DNA from: an uncultured Myxococcales bacterium
GTDB lineage: Bacteria; Myxococcota_A; UBA9042
Assembly (NCBI GenBank): GCA_903883645.1
Contig: CAISBR010000146.1
Coordinates: forward strand, 1 to 64,000
Length of the DNA: 64,000 nt
Reading direction: 5' to 3'
Part shown: in pieces, positions 1-8,573 of the stretch
Numbering within the stretch: position 1 is the stretch's first letter
Layout of the letters: the number at the start of each line of letters is the position of its first letter
Position numbers and translations under genes: made by a program
The notes under the pieces: model-generated
What the model saw: the letters and a program-made list of their open reading frames with translations, nothing else
What the model was told of the DNA's origin: nothing
Database searches by the model: none

Positions 1-100
1 GGTGGGGCTTGGCAATTGTAGGCGCGGTTTGCAACCGCCGGCTGACCACAACCGCCGGCTCACCACAACCTAGGCACAACCGCAGCTTGCAACCGCCCCA
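1..100 (-). repeat. Diverged copies of the 64-bp repeat
   Basis: Bases 1-45 are close to the reverse complement of the repeat unit found in tandem at 18922-19266, including the core GCGGTTTGCAACCGC. Shorter fragments of the same sequence (ACCGCCGGCT, CTTGCAACCGCC) follow up to about base 100. This is a third locus of the dispersed family, in opposite orientation, next to a toxin-antitoxin pair and a restriction-gene remnant. The array may continue to the left of the window. I see no gene in bases 1-253. Confidence 0.75.
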
Positions 101-253
101 AGACGTTTTTGCGAATCCCGGCAACCATCCGACGTTGCAGCCACCCTCGGCCGCGCACAATAGCGATCTTGTCGCGAAGCCCGGCAAGGCTCCACAGCCA
201 CAACCACCGGCCCCTCCCGCTGAACCGGCCCGAATGGCGCCACCCCGCCGCCC

Positions 254-601
254 CTAAGCCGCCCGCAACAAAAACTCAACCTTCACCGAGTCAAACGGAA
301 ACACAATCTTGCCGCCCTCGGCCGGCTGCAACACCCCGGCCTTCAGCAACGCCACCACATCGCCGTGCACCGCCTTGACGTCGCGGCCAACCCGCCGCGC
401 TGTCTCGCGAATCGACACGGGCCCGGCGCCGCACAGGGCGCGCAGCAACTGCCAACGCTTGGCCGTCAGCACCTGCCACAGCAGCTCGGGCGTGGCAAAG
501 CCAATATGTGCGCCTTGTTGTGGCACGCCGGTGTTCCACGCCTGGGCAAAATCGGCCAATAGGTCAGCGGGCTCGCGGACTTCAAGTGTGACTGTGTTCA
601 T
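254..601 (-). CDS. HTH DNA-binding antitoxin of a TumE-type toxin-antitoxin pair
   Basis: A 115-residue protein with a winged-helix region at about residues 47-92 followed by a short wing (GGKIVFPF). It resembles the MarR-like proteins annotated as HVO_A0114-family DNA-binding proteins, which sit beside TumE-family toxins. I chose the ATG at 601 because GAGGTGG lies 5 bases upstream; a GTG-type start at 616 is also open. The gene overlaps the 3' end of the upstream toxin gene by 20 bases, so the two are probably translationally coupled. By family, the antitoxin would neutralise the toxin and repress the operon; this is inferred. Downstream lies repeat DNA. Confidence 0.72.
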   Translation of the reverse strand: MNTVTLEVREPADLLADFAQAWNTGVPQQGAHIGFATPELLWQVLTAKRWQLLRALCGAGPVSIRETARRVGRDVKAVHGDVVALLKAGVLQPAEGGKIVFPFDSVKVEFLLRAA

Positions 602-878
602 CGTTCCACCTCGCAATGTCTGTTTGGAACTCGGCGATCAGCGCTTGGACCGTGGTAAAGGTGTAGGCGGCCTCGGCAGCGTCGTAGTGGCGGTGGTCGC
701 CTTTGCCGGCCTCGTTGTCGTAGCGGAGCACGCACAAGCCGCCCACCACGTAGGCCAGTCGATACTTGAAGTTGTGCGGCGAGCCGGCCAGCGGCTGCGG
801 CACGCGCCAAAGCACCAACTCGGCGAAAGCGTTCTTGGTGTAGACGATGCGGTTTTGCAGGAGGAGATCCGCGTTCAT
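582..878 (-). CDS. TumE-family toxin (DUF6516-like)
   Basis: A 98-residue protein starting MNADLLLQNRIVY. It matches by eye the family annotated as toxin-antitoxin system TumE family protein, including the signature stretch CVLRYDNEAGKGDHRH at about residues 50-65. The ATG at 878 is chosen because the family begins at this MxADLLL; the frame stays open to 914. No strong ribosome site is visible. It is the first gene of a two-gene operon with the HTH antitoxin. The biochemical target of TumE toxins is not something the sequence reveals. Its promoter region overlaps a decayed restriction-gene fragment on the other strand. Confidence 0.75.
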   Translation of the reverse strand: MNADLLLQNRIVYTKNAFAELVLWRVPQPLAGSPHNFKYRLAYVVGGLCVLRYDNEAGKGDHRHYDAAEAAYTFTTVQALIAEFQTDIARWNDEHSHT

Positions 879-960
879 GTTGGAGAGAATAACAACACCC
901 GCCGACGAAATCAAAGGGCAGGTGCTAGCCGCGTGCCAGGCTGCGAAGTCGCACGAAGCG

Positions 961-1131
961 CCGACGCCCCTTGGCGCCTACAACCCCGACTGGGCCGTGC
1001 TCATGGACAACGGCGAGGGCGAGCGCCTCTACTTCGTAGTCGAGACCAAGCCGAGCGCGTTTCTGACGGACCTGCGCAACACGGAACGAGCCAAGATCCA
1101 CTGTGGCAAGAAGCACTTCGAAGCCCTGGCG
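961..1131 (+). pseudogene. Remnant of a type III restriction enzyme (Res) C-terminus
   Basis: Reading on the plus strand, about 57 residues (PTPLGAYNPDWAV, then LYFVVETK and RNTERAKIHCGKKHFEAL) match the C-terminal nuclease region of type III restriction Res subunits, which carry a PD...(V)ETK-type active site followed by this Cys-Gly-Lys-Lys-His segment. Full Res proteins are about 900-1000 residues. Here the helicase part is absent, the 5' side merges into the toxin promoter region, and the 3' side loses similarity after FEALA and runs into a proline-rich stretch to a stop at 1200. No methyltransferase (Mod) gene is in the window. I read this as a deletion remnant. Confidence 0.7.
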
Positions 1132-1156
1132 GCCACGCGGCCCAGGCAACCGCCGC

Positions 1157-2614
1157 CTACGGCCCCACCACCTCGAGCCCCGGCCGCCCCGCAAACGTAA
1201 CCCGATACACCATCTGCGGAAAACTGGCGATGGTCGGCAGCTTCAGCCGCCATTTCAGCGCGCCGTCGTGCCCCACCACAAAGATCCGCGTCGGCCGCAG
1301 CCCTTGGCCTGTCACAAAATCGGGGCCGCCGATCAGGGTATCGCCGTTGGCGAGCCGCTCGACACTGCCCTCACCCACCGAAAACCATTGGTCTTCTGTA
1401 GGCCCACTGTACTCCCACACCTGCTTGGCGGTCTGGGCCTGCAGATCCAGCTGGTACTCGACCGCCCGCGAATAGCGCCGCGCCGGCTCGCCATTATCCA
1501 GCAAAAGCAGGCGATTGCCGGGCAGCAGCGTGGGCGAGTGCTGCAGCGCAAACCAGCTGCCGCCGTTGGCCGTGTCGAGGGTCAGCGTGCCGCCCGTGCC
1601 CGCCGCCCACAGCACCTTGCCGCTCGCCACATCGATCTGCCTGATTTGACTGATGTTGCGCGCCGAATACAGCGCCGTATCCGCCACCGGGTCGATATGC
1701 AGGCTGTTGCCGTGCACCCAGTCGCCCTGCCCCGCGGCTAGGTGGTCAAAGGTATTCCAGCTCCAGAGCTTTTTGCCGTCGGGCGCCATCTCGACCAGCT
1801 CGTCGCCCGTGACCTGCTCGCTGCCCGTGCCGCGCACATCCAGGCGCAACTCCGCGAAATTACCGCTACTCAGCTGCCGCAGCTCGTGGTGGGCCATCCC
1901 CGTAATCCCCACCAGCACGCCGCCGGGCTGCAAGTCGGGCAGAACCATCGCACTTACGGGCTTTTGCCAGGTAAAATCTCCGGCTAGGTCCACTTTTGCG
2001 CCAAAAGTCGATGAACCCAGCAGCACCGCCGCACCGTCGTCAACCAGCGAGGCGTACACGGTTTTACCAGCCGGCAACTGGTAGTACCACACGGGCTGGC
2101 CCTCGCCGTCGTACATCACCGCGGCGGGCGGCTCGGTCGGCAGCCCACCCAGCTCGGCCCAGCCCAGGTGGGTACTGGCCAAAATCCAGCCATCGGGCGG
2201 ACTTCCCGCCCCATCGACCACCGCCGCCGCCACCCCGAGCGGCAGAGCGCCGGTAGTAAATTGCCTTGTCTGGCTGACCACTTGCGACCCCAGCTGCGAC
2301 TTGACGACCAGCCGATAGGTGCTCTGGGCGCGCAGGCCGTACACGTCGAGTTGGTGCTCGGTGCGCAGCGTGGGGTCGCGGCGCTGCCAGGTGGGCGCGG
2401 CCATGCTACCCAGACCAAATTGTACTACAGAAGTACTAGGTTGCGCCGTGTGCCAGGTGACGCGGCAGGCCAGGCTCGAGTGCGGATTCGCCGCCACATC
2501 CAGTCCAGTAATTGCAAGTATTTCTATAGGTTGCGGGTCACTGCTACAGCCCAAAGCCAGCGCCAGCGCAGCCAGCAGAACCGCCGCCCTAGCGCACACA
2601 GCGCACCCATGCAT
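1157..2614 (-). CDS. Arylsulfotransferase (ASST)-like lipoprotein
   Basis: A 485-residue lipoprotein from the ATG at 2614 (lipobox ALGC, Cys23). Residues about 30-120 look like a fibronectin/Ig-like domain. The remainder resembles the arylsulfotransferase beta-propeller family: WVHGNSL, WFALQHSPTLLPGNRLLLLDNG-like segment, and SRAVEYQLD. ASST enzymes move sulfate between phenols through a histidine intermediate in the periplasm; several His are retained (MAHHEL, WVHGN, LQHS), but which is catalytic cannot be assigned, so activity is uncertain. The start overlaps the end of the upstream DUF1566 gene by 26 bases. It is a paralogue of the gene at 3680-5449, and is the last gene of that operon. 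Confidence 0.7.
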   Translation of the reverse strand: MHGCAVCARAAVLLAALALALGCSSDPQPIEILAITGLDVAANPHSSLACRVTWHTAQPSTSVVQFGLGSMAAPTWQRRDPTLRTEHQLDVYGLRAQSTYRLVVKSQLGSQVVSQTRQFTTGALPLGVAAAVVDGAGSPPDGWILASTHLGWAELGGLPTEPPAAVMYDGEGQPVWYYQLPAGKTVYASLVDDGAAVLLGSSTFGAKVDLAGDFTWQKPVSAMVLPDLQPGGVLVGITGMAHHELRQLSSGNFAELRLDVRGTGSEQVTGDELVEMAPDGKKLWSWNTFDHLAAGQGDWVHGNSLHIDPVADTALYSARNISQIRQIDVASGKVLWAAGTGGTLTLDTANGGSWFALQHSPTLLPGNRLLLLDNGEPARRYSRAVEYQLDLQAQTAKQVWEYSGPTEDQWFSVGEGSVERLANGDTLIGGPDFVTGQGLRPTRIFVVGHDGALKWRLKLPTIASFPQMVYRVTFAGRPGLEVVGP

Positions 2615-3677
2615 AGGTATAGGTCTGATCGCCGTCAAAACTGCTCGAACCCGCAAAGAATTCAACATACCACGCGTAGATAGCGGCGCCCTTGTAAGCG
2701 GTATTGGTCCAGTAGGGTGCCGCTTTGGTGCCCGGCAGTGCCACGGCGTCGGCAGCCGGCTGGGCGGTGCTGCGGTCGACCAAACCGGCTAGCTCTTGCA
2801 GCGACGGCGTGCGCCAACCACCGCCAGCCAACGGCAACTTCTCGCAGTAACTCTGAGCATAAGCAAAGGGTTGCAAACCGGATGCGTCGCCTTGCCGCTG
2901 CCAAGTCAGGCCCGTCAAGTGGTCGAGCACAGTCTCGTGCTTGGCATCCGACTCGAAACGGGCAGTTTTCGCCGGCACTTGCTCCGCCACTGCGCGCACA
3001 CACAACGCCAAACCTGGCGTAGTTGCAGGGACTTGCGTGGCCATTCCGCTAGCCATCGCCACCCCCCAGGCCTTGTCGGGCGCCGAGGCAACGGGCGAAG
3101 CACTCCAATACCAAGCCGTTGGCGCGAGCGGCAGGTCGCTGGCCGGCAGCATATACTTAAAATTGCAGAGAGTTTGCAGCTCAGCGGCCGTCGGCAAGTG
3201 CCAGTCGCTCTGGCCGGCAGACTGCTCGGCAGCGCATGCCGCCTGGGCCTGTTGCCAATTGTACAGCACTGTCGCGGTCTTGAGCAGCCACTGCCGCTGG
3301 GTGCGCGGGTCGCTGTACACGCCGTCTGCAGCAGCTTGCACCGGGGTCGCCATCGCCGGCAGCGCCCCCCACGCCGGCACATCGGGCGCACACAGCGGCC
3401 CTTGCTGCGAAAGCACTTGCAACCATCCGGGCTTACACTGCAGCGCACTGCTCACATCGCTCGCCGCGTCCACCGCAACTTGGTCTGGAGCCTGGTCTGC
3501 CGCGCTGCTGTCCGGCCCGGCGACACTGTCCGGCCCGGCTGCACTGTCCGGCCCGGCGACACTGTCCGGCCCGGCTGCACTGTCCGGCCCGGCTGCAGAG
3601 GCTGAACATCCCAGCAAAACGGCCACAGCAAGCCAAGAACCGCTCCGTTTCGCGGCTACTTTGCCTGCGGCCGCCAC
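2589..3677 (-). CDS. DUF1566 (Lcl C-terminal domain) lipoprotein with repeat linker
   Basis: A 362-residue lipoprotein (GTG start at 3677 preceded by AGGTG; lipobox LLGC, Cys about 24). The N-terminus carries a six-residue repeat (A/V)AGPDS, five copies, then an acidic linker. Two domains of the DUF1566/Lcl C-terminal type follow, seen as TVLYNWQQAQAACAAE...WHLPTAAELQTLCN and LTGLTWQR...YCEKLPLAGGGWRTPSLQELAGLVD; such domains occur in surface proteins of many Gram-negatives. The gene begins 2 bases after the stop of the upstream ASST gene and overlaps the downstream one, so the three form an operon. Function of the domain is unknown; an envelope adhesin or scaffold role is a guess. Confidence 0.72.
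   Translation of the reverse strand: MAAAGKVAAKRSGSWLAVAVLLGCSASAAGPDSAAGPDSVAGPDSAAGPDSVAGPDSSAADQAPDQVAVDAASDVSSALQCKPGWLQVLSQQGPLCAPDVPAWGALPAMATPVQAAADGVYSDPRTQRQWLLKTATVLYNWQQAQAACAAEQSAGQSDWHLPTAAELQTLCNFKYMLPASDLPLAPTAWYWSASPVASAPDKAWGVAMASGMATQVPATTPGLALCVRAVAEQVPAKTARFESDAKHETVLDHLTGLTWQRQGDASGLQPFAYAQSYCEKLPLAGGGWRTPSLQELAGLVDRSTAQPAADAVALPGTKAAPYWTNTAYKGAAIYAWYVEFFAGSSSFDGDQTYTYAWVRCVR
3508..3597 (-). repeat. In-frame 18-bp tandem repeat, five copies
   Basis: Five contiguous 18-bp units (plus-strand phase CTGTCCGGCCCGGCGACA or CTGTCCGGCCCGGCTGCA, alternating) encode the (A/V)AGPDS linker repeats just after the lipobox of the DUF1566 lipoprotein. Because the unit is a multiple of three, copy-number change would alter linker length without a frameshift. 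Confidence 0.9.
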
Positions 3678-3679
3678 CG

Positions 3680-5449
3680 CTACGGCACCTGCCCGGGCGG
3701 GATGAATTCAAGACCCGGCAGCGTCGCCAGTTGGACACGGTAAGCCACCGTCGGGTAGTCGTAGACCACCGGCAGCTCAAGCCGCCACTTCAGGCCGCCC
3801 ACTTGCCCCACGCGCCGCAGCGACGCGGGCATCGCCCAGCCGGCCTTCCAATCGGGCGCGCTAATCAGCGTGTCGCCATTCCACAGCCGCTGCACACTGC
3901 CCTGGCCCGGCGAGAAGAACGGCTGGCCAGGCTCGCCCGTGTACTGCCAAATAATCTTAGCTTTCTTGGTGTTCAGGTCGTACTGGTACTCGACCGCCCG
4001 CGAGTAACCGCGCTCGAGCGTGCCGTTGTCGTACAGCAAGATGCGGTTGTTGGGCAGCTCTTCGGCCGAGTGCTGCAGGGCAAACCAGTCGTCGCCGCTG
4101 CCGGCTTGCAGTGCAAAATCGCCACCTTGCCCCAGCTTCATCAGGATCTTGCCGGTGGCGCGGTCGATGCGGTACACCATGCTCAAGTTGCGGGGCGAGT
4201 ACAGCACCGCCGTGCCATTATCGAGTGGCTGCAACGAGTTGCCATGCGTCCAGTCGCCAACAACGGGCGTAAAGTAATCAAACGTGCTCCATAGCCACAC
4301 CTGCTTGCCGTCGGGCTTGCGCTCGACCAGCTGATCGCCCCACGCCCCCTCGCGCACATCGAACTCGATGCCCAAGAAGTTGCCGTTTGGCAGAAGGCGC
4401 AAGTCGCCGTGCATCATGCCGGTTTCGGGCTGCGGCGGCCCCGTTTCAGGCCCCACCGGTACGGTGCTAGCCCCCTGCCAGAGCACGTCGCCGTCCATGT
4501 TCTCGACCACGGTCGGGCCACCGCCCGCCACCAGCACCGCATTATTCTCTTGCGACATCCACGCCAAGATGTTCGAGCCCTTGACTTGGCTGTGGTACCA
4601 AACAATCTGGCCCTCGTCGTCGTACATCACCGCAGTTGGCGGAAAATCGTAGGGATTATAGCCACCTGGCAGATTCAAGTGCAGCCCAGCCAGCACCAAA
4701 AAGTGCGGTTCTTGCGGGTCGCTCCACTGGGCCTTGACCGTGCCTGGCAGCAAGTAGCTGGGCAGCGCTGGCGTGACGAACTGGAGCGGCGAGGCGGTGA
4801 GCACTGTACCTTTCGCAGTCTTTGAGCGCGCTTGCAGGGTGTAGCTCTGATTGGCCCGCATTCCCAGCACGAGCACATTGTGGCTCAGTACCAGCGCCTC
4901 GTCGCGCATCCGCATCGTCGGCGCCACCGGACCAAACAGCACCAGCGACGACGCCGGCAGGTTCGTCTTCCAAGTCACCCGGCACGCCAGCGGATTGTTG
5001 GGTACAGCTTGGGCCGATACGTCACTAAACTGCAGAATTTCTGGCTCTTCTACAGCCTTGGGCGCGTCTTGGGTGGCGGTGTCGACCACACCAGTGTCTG
5101 CGGTCGCGGCATCACTATCGCCGGCATCACTGTCGACGGCATCACTATCGACGGCATCACTATCGACGGCATCACTATCGACGGCATCGTTCGCAGAACT
5201 ATCGACAATCTCGACACTATCCGCAACTTCTTGCGCGGCGGCAGCGTCGGGGCTGGCGGTATCGGCAACGGTTGCGGCGCTTTCGGCGTCGATTGCAGAC
5301 CCGGATTGGTCCCCCACTTGCACGGCGGAGTCGTCGCCAGCGCTGGCCGGCGAGCTTGGGGCCGCCGACTGACACGCGACCGCTACGCTGAGGAGCAAAG
5401 TCGCCATAAGGCGCGCGAACTGGCGATGGGTTGGGCAGAAGGTCGGCAT
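3680..5449 (-). CDS. Arylsulfotransferase (ASST)-like lipoprotein with Asp-rich repeat linker
   Basis: A 589-residue lipoprotein from the ATG at 5449 (a GTG at 5461 is in frame; lipobox about VAVAC). A long acidic linker follows, containing a five-residue DAVDS repeat. The rest mirrors the 1157-2614 protein: an Ig-like segment (CRVTWKTNLPASSLVLFGPV), then ASST-family motifs MMHGDLRLLPNGNFLG, WTHGNSLQ, WFALQHSAEELPNNRILLYDNG-like and YSRAVEYQYDL. It is the first gene of a three-gene operon with the DUF1566 lipoprotein and the second ASST-like protein. Probably anchored in the outer membrane; sulfotransferase activity is family inference only. Confidence 0.72.
   Translation of the reverse strand: MPTFCPTHRQFARLMATLLLSVAVACQSAAPSSPASAGDDSAVQVGDQSGSAIDAESAATVADTASPDAAAAQEVADSVEIVDSSANDAVDSDAVDSDAVDSDAVDSDAGDSDAATADTGVVDTATQDAPKAVEEPEILQFSDVSAQAVPNNPLACRVTWKTNLPASSLVLFGPVAPTMRMRDEALVLSHNVLVLGMRANQSYTLQARSKTAKGTVLTASPLQFVTPALPSYLLPGTVKAQWSDPQEPHFLVLAGLHLNLPGGYNPYDFPPTAVMYDDEGQIVWYHSQVKGSNILAWMSQENNAVLVAGGGPTVVENMDGDVLWQGASTVPVGPETGPPQPETGMMHGDLRLLPNGNFLGIEFDVREGAWGDQLVERKPDGKQVWLWSTFDYFTPVVGDWTHGNSLQPLDNGTAVLYSPRNLSMVYRIDRATGKILMKLGQGGDFALQAGSGDDWFALQHSAEELPNNRILLYDNGTLERGYSRAVEYQYDLNTKKAKIIWQYTGEPGQPFFSPGQGSVQRLWNGDTLISAPDWKAGWAMPASLRRVGQVGGLKWRLELPVVYDYPTVAYRVQLATLPGLEFIPPGQVP
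5108..5182 (-). repeat. In-frame 15-bp tandem repeat, five copies
   Basis: Five 15-bp units (plus-strand phase GGCATCACTATCGAC with single-base variants, and a partial sixth) encode the DAVDS repeats in the linker of the ASST-like lipoprotein. The unit keeps the reading frame. Confidence 0.9.
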
Positions 5450-5738
5450 GAGCGCCTGCACTCCGCGACTGCGGAGCTATCTGCACTGTAGACCTGCTGC
5501 AACTGGCGGGGTGTGAATTAACAAGTAGACAGGGGCCGGATCGGCGCGAGCACACAATCCTTGTTTCCGTATCGCACGTTGCCTCTATGCAAAGAACTAT
5601 ATATAGCCCACTACTTCATGGCATTACAGAGAGCCACTCGCCACATCCCACTCGCCCGGGCGTGCCAATCGCAAGACTGAAGCCCTATGCTGTGCTAGCC
5701 ATACTGTGATCGCATTCGCTCGATACGGGCGCAAAGCG

Positions 5739-7583
5739 TCACATCTTGTCGCTTAACACGCGCCAGGCGATGAGCACCACCGCCATCAGCGTCTCGCCGG
5801 CGATAAAGCCCGAGGCCAGCACCACGGTAAAGCGCTCGGCCAGCTTGGGCCAGCCCCGCTGCGCCAACCAGGCCAGACACGCGCCCATGAACATCGAGAA
5901 ACTGCTCGAGAAACCGACGGTCATGGCGATGCCAATGCCCGCGACGGAGGGCAAGAACTTGCGCCACTTGGCCGGCGCCAGCACTTCGGCAATGGCCAGA
6001 ATCGCGCCCGTTGCGGCGGCGACTTCCATGGCGGCGAGCTTGTGGAACTCGAGACTGCCAATACCTTTACTAAGCAGTTCAGCGACCTTGGCCCACACCA
6101 TCGCCGCGGGAGCCGGCCACTTCTCGCCGCCCAGCTGCTCAGGCTGCACCAAGAACACGTAGCCCAGCGAGGCAAACACCGCGCCCACACCCACTCCACA
6201 AACCTGTGCAATCACTTGATAACGCGGCCGAGCGCCCACCAAATAGCCCGCCTTCATGTCGGTGAGCAGGTCGCCCGCGTGCGACGCCGCGCCGGCCGTG
6301 ACGTTGGCCGCGAGCAGGTTGGCGTTGACCTGGCCGCGCATCACCCCTCCGAACACGAGCTGCGTCACTTTGCCCATCGCGCCCACAGGGTTGGTATCCG
6401 TCTCGCCCACCGAGCGGGCCGCCACAAACGCCAGCGCCATCGACAGGGCCACTGCCAGCGCGCCCCAGTGCGGCGGGATGCCGAACCACATGTATTGTAA
6501 AGCAATACATGCCGCACCCACGCTCACGAGGCCGCTGAAGAACCAGCTGCTGGGCACCTCAACGGCGGCAAGCCGCGGGTCCATGGGCGGCGCCTTGCCG
6601 CTCAGCGTATGGCGAATACCAGTAATCATCTTGGGCAATTGCAGGATTAGACCCATCAGATTGTGCGCCACCATCAGCGCAACGCCGGGCCACAGCGTCC
6701 AGGCATTGATGGGGGCATACGGCAGGGTGTCGTGGCCACACACCACCCCAGGCGCGAGCTTGCCACAGGTGATAAAACCTTGATCCAGAAGCCAATCTGC
6801 GAGCAGCCAGCGCGAGCCCAGGCCGGCGACGAACATCCAAAACGTGACCCGCACGCCCATGATGGCGCCGGCGGCAATCATCACCAGCGAGGGCTCGAAG
6901 GCGATCGAGCGCAGCGCCATGGCCGGGCCAAACGCGGCGAATTTGTCGGGCAGCAAGTGCATACCCTCACGCATCCACGCTAAAATACTGCCGATTACTC
7001 CGCCCACGGCCAGGGCGCGGCCCTTGATGGTGCCCTCGCTGCCCTCGGCGTGCAGGCTGCGCAAGGTCTCCGCCGCCGCCACCCCTGAGGGGAAGCGCAA
7101 GCGCTCTTGATTAATCAGCTTTCGTTTAACCGGAATCGCCGCCACAATGCCCAGCAGCGAGATCGCCGCCACCCACACCATCATCTGACCGAGCTCGAGG
7201 CGAGTCTTCGACACCAAGAACAGCGCCGGAATCGCCGAGACCAGCCCCGCCGACGACATGTAGCCGGCCGCCGAGGCCGCGGTCTGCATGGTATTGTTCT
7301 CGAGCAGGGTAAAGTGTTCGAGCTTAAACACCTTTTCGAGCACCGAGAACAGCGAAAACGCCAGCACAGCCGAGGTAATGGCCACGCCCAGACCCCAGCC
7401 GATCTTTAGCCCCACATACAGGTTCGAGATCGACATCACGCCGCCGATCACGCAGCCCGTCAGCACGGCGCGCACGGTCAATTGCCGTTGCCGATCGCCT
7501 TGATACACATGGTCGAGCCAATAGCGATCGTGATCGGCCACGGGCGCATCGTCGGCGGGCGGGCGAGGGATGGGCTCGGTCAT
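5739..7583 (-). CDS. OPT-family oligopeptide/metal-chelate transporter
   Basis: A 614-residue polytopic inner-membrane protein of the oligopeptide transporter (OPT) family, which by family takes up peptides or metal-siderophore complexes by proton symport. Seen here: N-terminal segment LTVRAVLTGCVIGGVMSISNLYVGLKIG, the ENNTMQTAASAAGYMSSAGLVSAIPAL-like region, FPSGVAAAETLRSLHAEG, and TDMKAGYLVGARPRYQVIAQ, all typical of bacterial OPT proteins. Many hydrophobic helices span the length. The ATG at 7583 has AGGAG 5 bases upstream. Substrate cannot be told. The next gene on the same strand, at 7653-8333, lies 70 bases upstream. Confidence 0.88.
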   Translation of the reverse strand: MTEPIPRPPADDAPVADHDRYWLDHVYQGDRQRQLTVRAVLTGCVIGGVMSISNLYVGLKIGWGLGVAITSAVLAFSLFSVLEKVFKLEHFTLLENNTMQTAASAAGYMSSAGLVSAIPALFLVSKTRLELGQMMVWVAAISLLGIVAAIPVKRKLINQERLRFPSGVAAAETLRSLHAEGSEGTIKGRALAVGGVIGSILAWMREGMHLLPDKFAAFGPAMALRSIAFEPSLVMIAAGAIMGVRVTFWMFVAGLGSRWLLADWLLDQGFITCGKLAPGVVCGHDTLPYAPINAWTLWPGVALMVAHNLMGLILQLPKMITGIRHTLSGKAPPMDPRLAAVEVPSSWFFSGLVSVGAACIALQYMWFGIPPHWGALAVALSMALAFVAARSVGETDTNPVGAMGKVTQLVFGGVMRGQVNANLLAANVTAGAASHAGDLLTDMKAGYLVGARPRYQVIAQVCGVGVGAVFASLGYVFLVQPEQLGGEKWPAPAAMVWAKVAELLSKGIGSLEFHKLAAMEVAAATGAILAIAEVLAPAKWRKFLPSVAGIGIAMTVGFSSSFSMFMGACLAWLAQRGWPKLAERFTVVLASGFIAGETLMAVVLIAWRVLSDKM

Positions 7584-7652
7584 CGGACTCCTAGGCCTGG
7601 GCCAGACACGCCAAGGCCAAGAATGGCAATATTGAGAAATATGTATATCTAT

Positions 7653-8333
7653 CTATGGCTTGGATGCCTGCCGCCGCCGCCCCACATACACCGTGTGCCG
7701 CCGCCCGCCCTTGCCGGGGTGATGCACATCGACCGTACCAAACCCACCGGTTTGCAAGCGGTGAACAAAGTGCGGGTCAAGGTCTTCGGCCCACACCGCC
7801 AGCACACCGCCCGGCGCTAGAGCAGCATATGTCCTTGAAAGTGCAGGCTTACTCCAAAACGGATCGTCGGGTCGTTGCGACGCTTCGTGCGGGCCCTCGT
7901 ACAGGTCGAGGACAATCGCGTCCCAACATGCACGACTTTGTGCAATCAATGCCGCCACATCGCCCACGTGCAGCTGGGTTCGCGCATCGCCAAGCGCATC
8001 GTTCGCCAGCCCGGCCAGAGGCCCACGGCACCACTGCACCACGCGCTCGTTGATCTCGGCGACCGTGACTTCGGCATCGGCGGGCAGCATGTCCAGCGCC
8101 GCGCGCAGGGTGTAGCCCATACCCAGGCCGCCGATCAGTACGCGAGGTTTTATTTTGCCAATCAGCGGCTTACATGCGAACTCGGCCAGGGCAAGCTCCG
8201 AGCGAAAGGCCGAAGAGCTCATCAGCACTCGGCCACCCACCACAATTAAGAAGTCTTTGGGCCCGCGCTGCCGCAGCTCGAGAGCCCCTTCGGGCGTGGG
8301 CAATTGATCAACTACAGTCCAGGGTTGTGCCAT
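7653..8333 (-). CDS. Spermidine-synthase-like SAM-dependent methyltransferase-fold protein
   Basis: A 226-residue protein from the ATG at 8333, chosen because AAGGAG precedes it by 5 bases. It has a Rossmann nucleotide-binding stretch (PRVLIGGLGMGYTLRAAL), an acidic residue at the end of the next strand (VTVAEINERVV), and WDAIVLDLYEGPHE, the arrangement of the spermidine synthase/methyltransferase superfamily. The N-terminal beta-barrel of true spermidine synthases is short here. It belongs to a group often annotated as spermidine synthase-like; whether it makes a polyamine or methylates something is unknown. It is divergent from the sulfate transporter operon. Confidence 0.65.
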   Translation of the reverse strand: MAQPWTVVDQLPTPEGALELRQRGPKDFLIVVGGRVLMSSSAFRSELALAEFACKPLIGKIKPRVLIGGLGMGYTLRAALDMLPADAEVTVAEINERVVQWCRGPLAGLANDALGDARTQLHVGDVAALIAQSRACWDAIVLDLYEGPHEASQRPDDPFWSKPALSRTYAALAPGGVLAVWAEDLDPHFVHRLQTGGFGTVDVHHPGKGGRRHTVYVGRRRQASKP

Positions 8334-8472
8334 TGGGCTCCTTGCGGCGGCGATGGCCCGCAGTGCAGCGGCGGCGTGCAATCCGGGCGCGGCTACGGTA
8401 GCTGAGCCGCAGCCAGAATGGCAAGAATTAACTTCGATAAACCCGAGTTACGCGCAAACTTTTGGCCCAAAG

Positions 8473-8525
8473 TTGACACGTTCGACCGGCAGTGGCAGTT
8501 TATCTCTACTATTCCGATAGGAATA
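8473..8525 (+). promoter_or_regulatory. Candidate promoter and palindromic operator of the sulfate transport operon
   Basis: A TTGACA box lies at 8473-8478, with an AT-rich region (GTTTATC) about 19 bases later as the likely -10. A perfect inverted repeat, TATTCC-GATA-GGAATA, follows at 8510-8525, about 50 bases before the first start codon. A palindrome at the likely transcription start is what a repressor would use. Arms of the ATTCC/GGAAT type occur in sites of several sulfur-responsive regulators, but no regulator gene is present here, so the assignment is inference. Confidence 0.5.
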
Positions 8526-8573
8526 TTGACATCTGGGCGCCGTTTGAGCACAGCCCGCGCCCCTGGAACCATC

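Noticed and set aside
961..1131. Intact type III restriction subunit
   Set aside because: Only about 57 matching residues; the helicase domain is missing.
5461..5476. CTCCGC-GACT-GCGGAG hairpin as a terminator
   Set aside because: It overlaps the 5' end of the ASST-like lipoprotein gene and has no T-tract; it could affect translation but is too short to claim.
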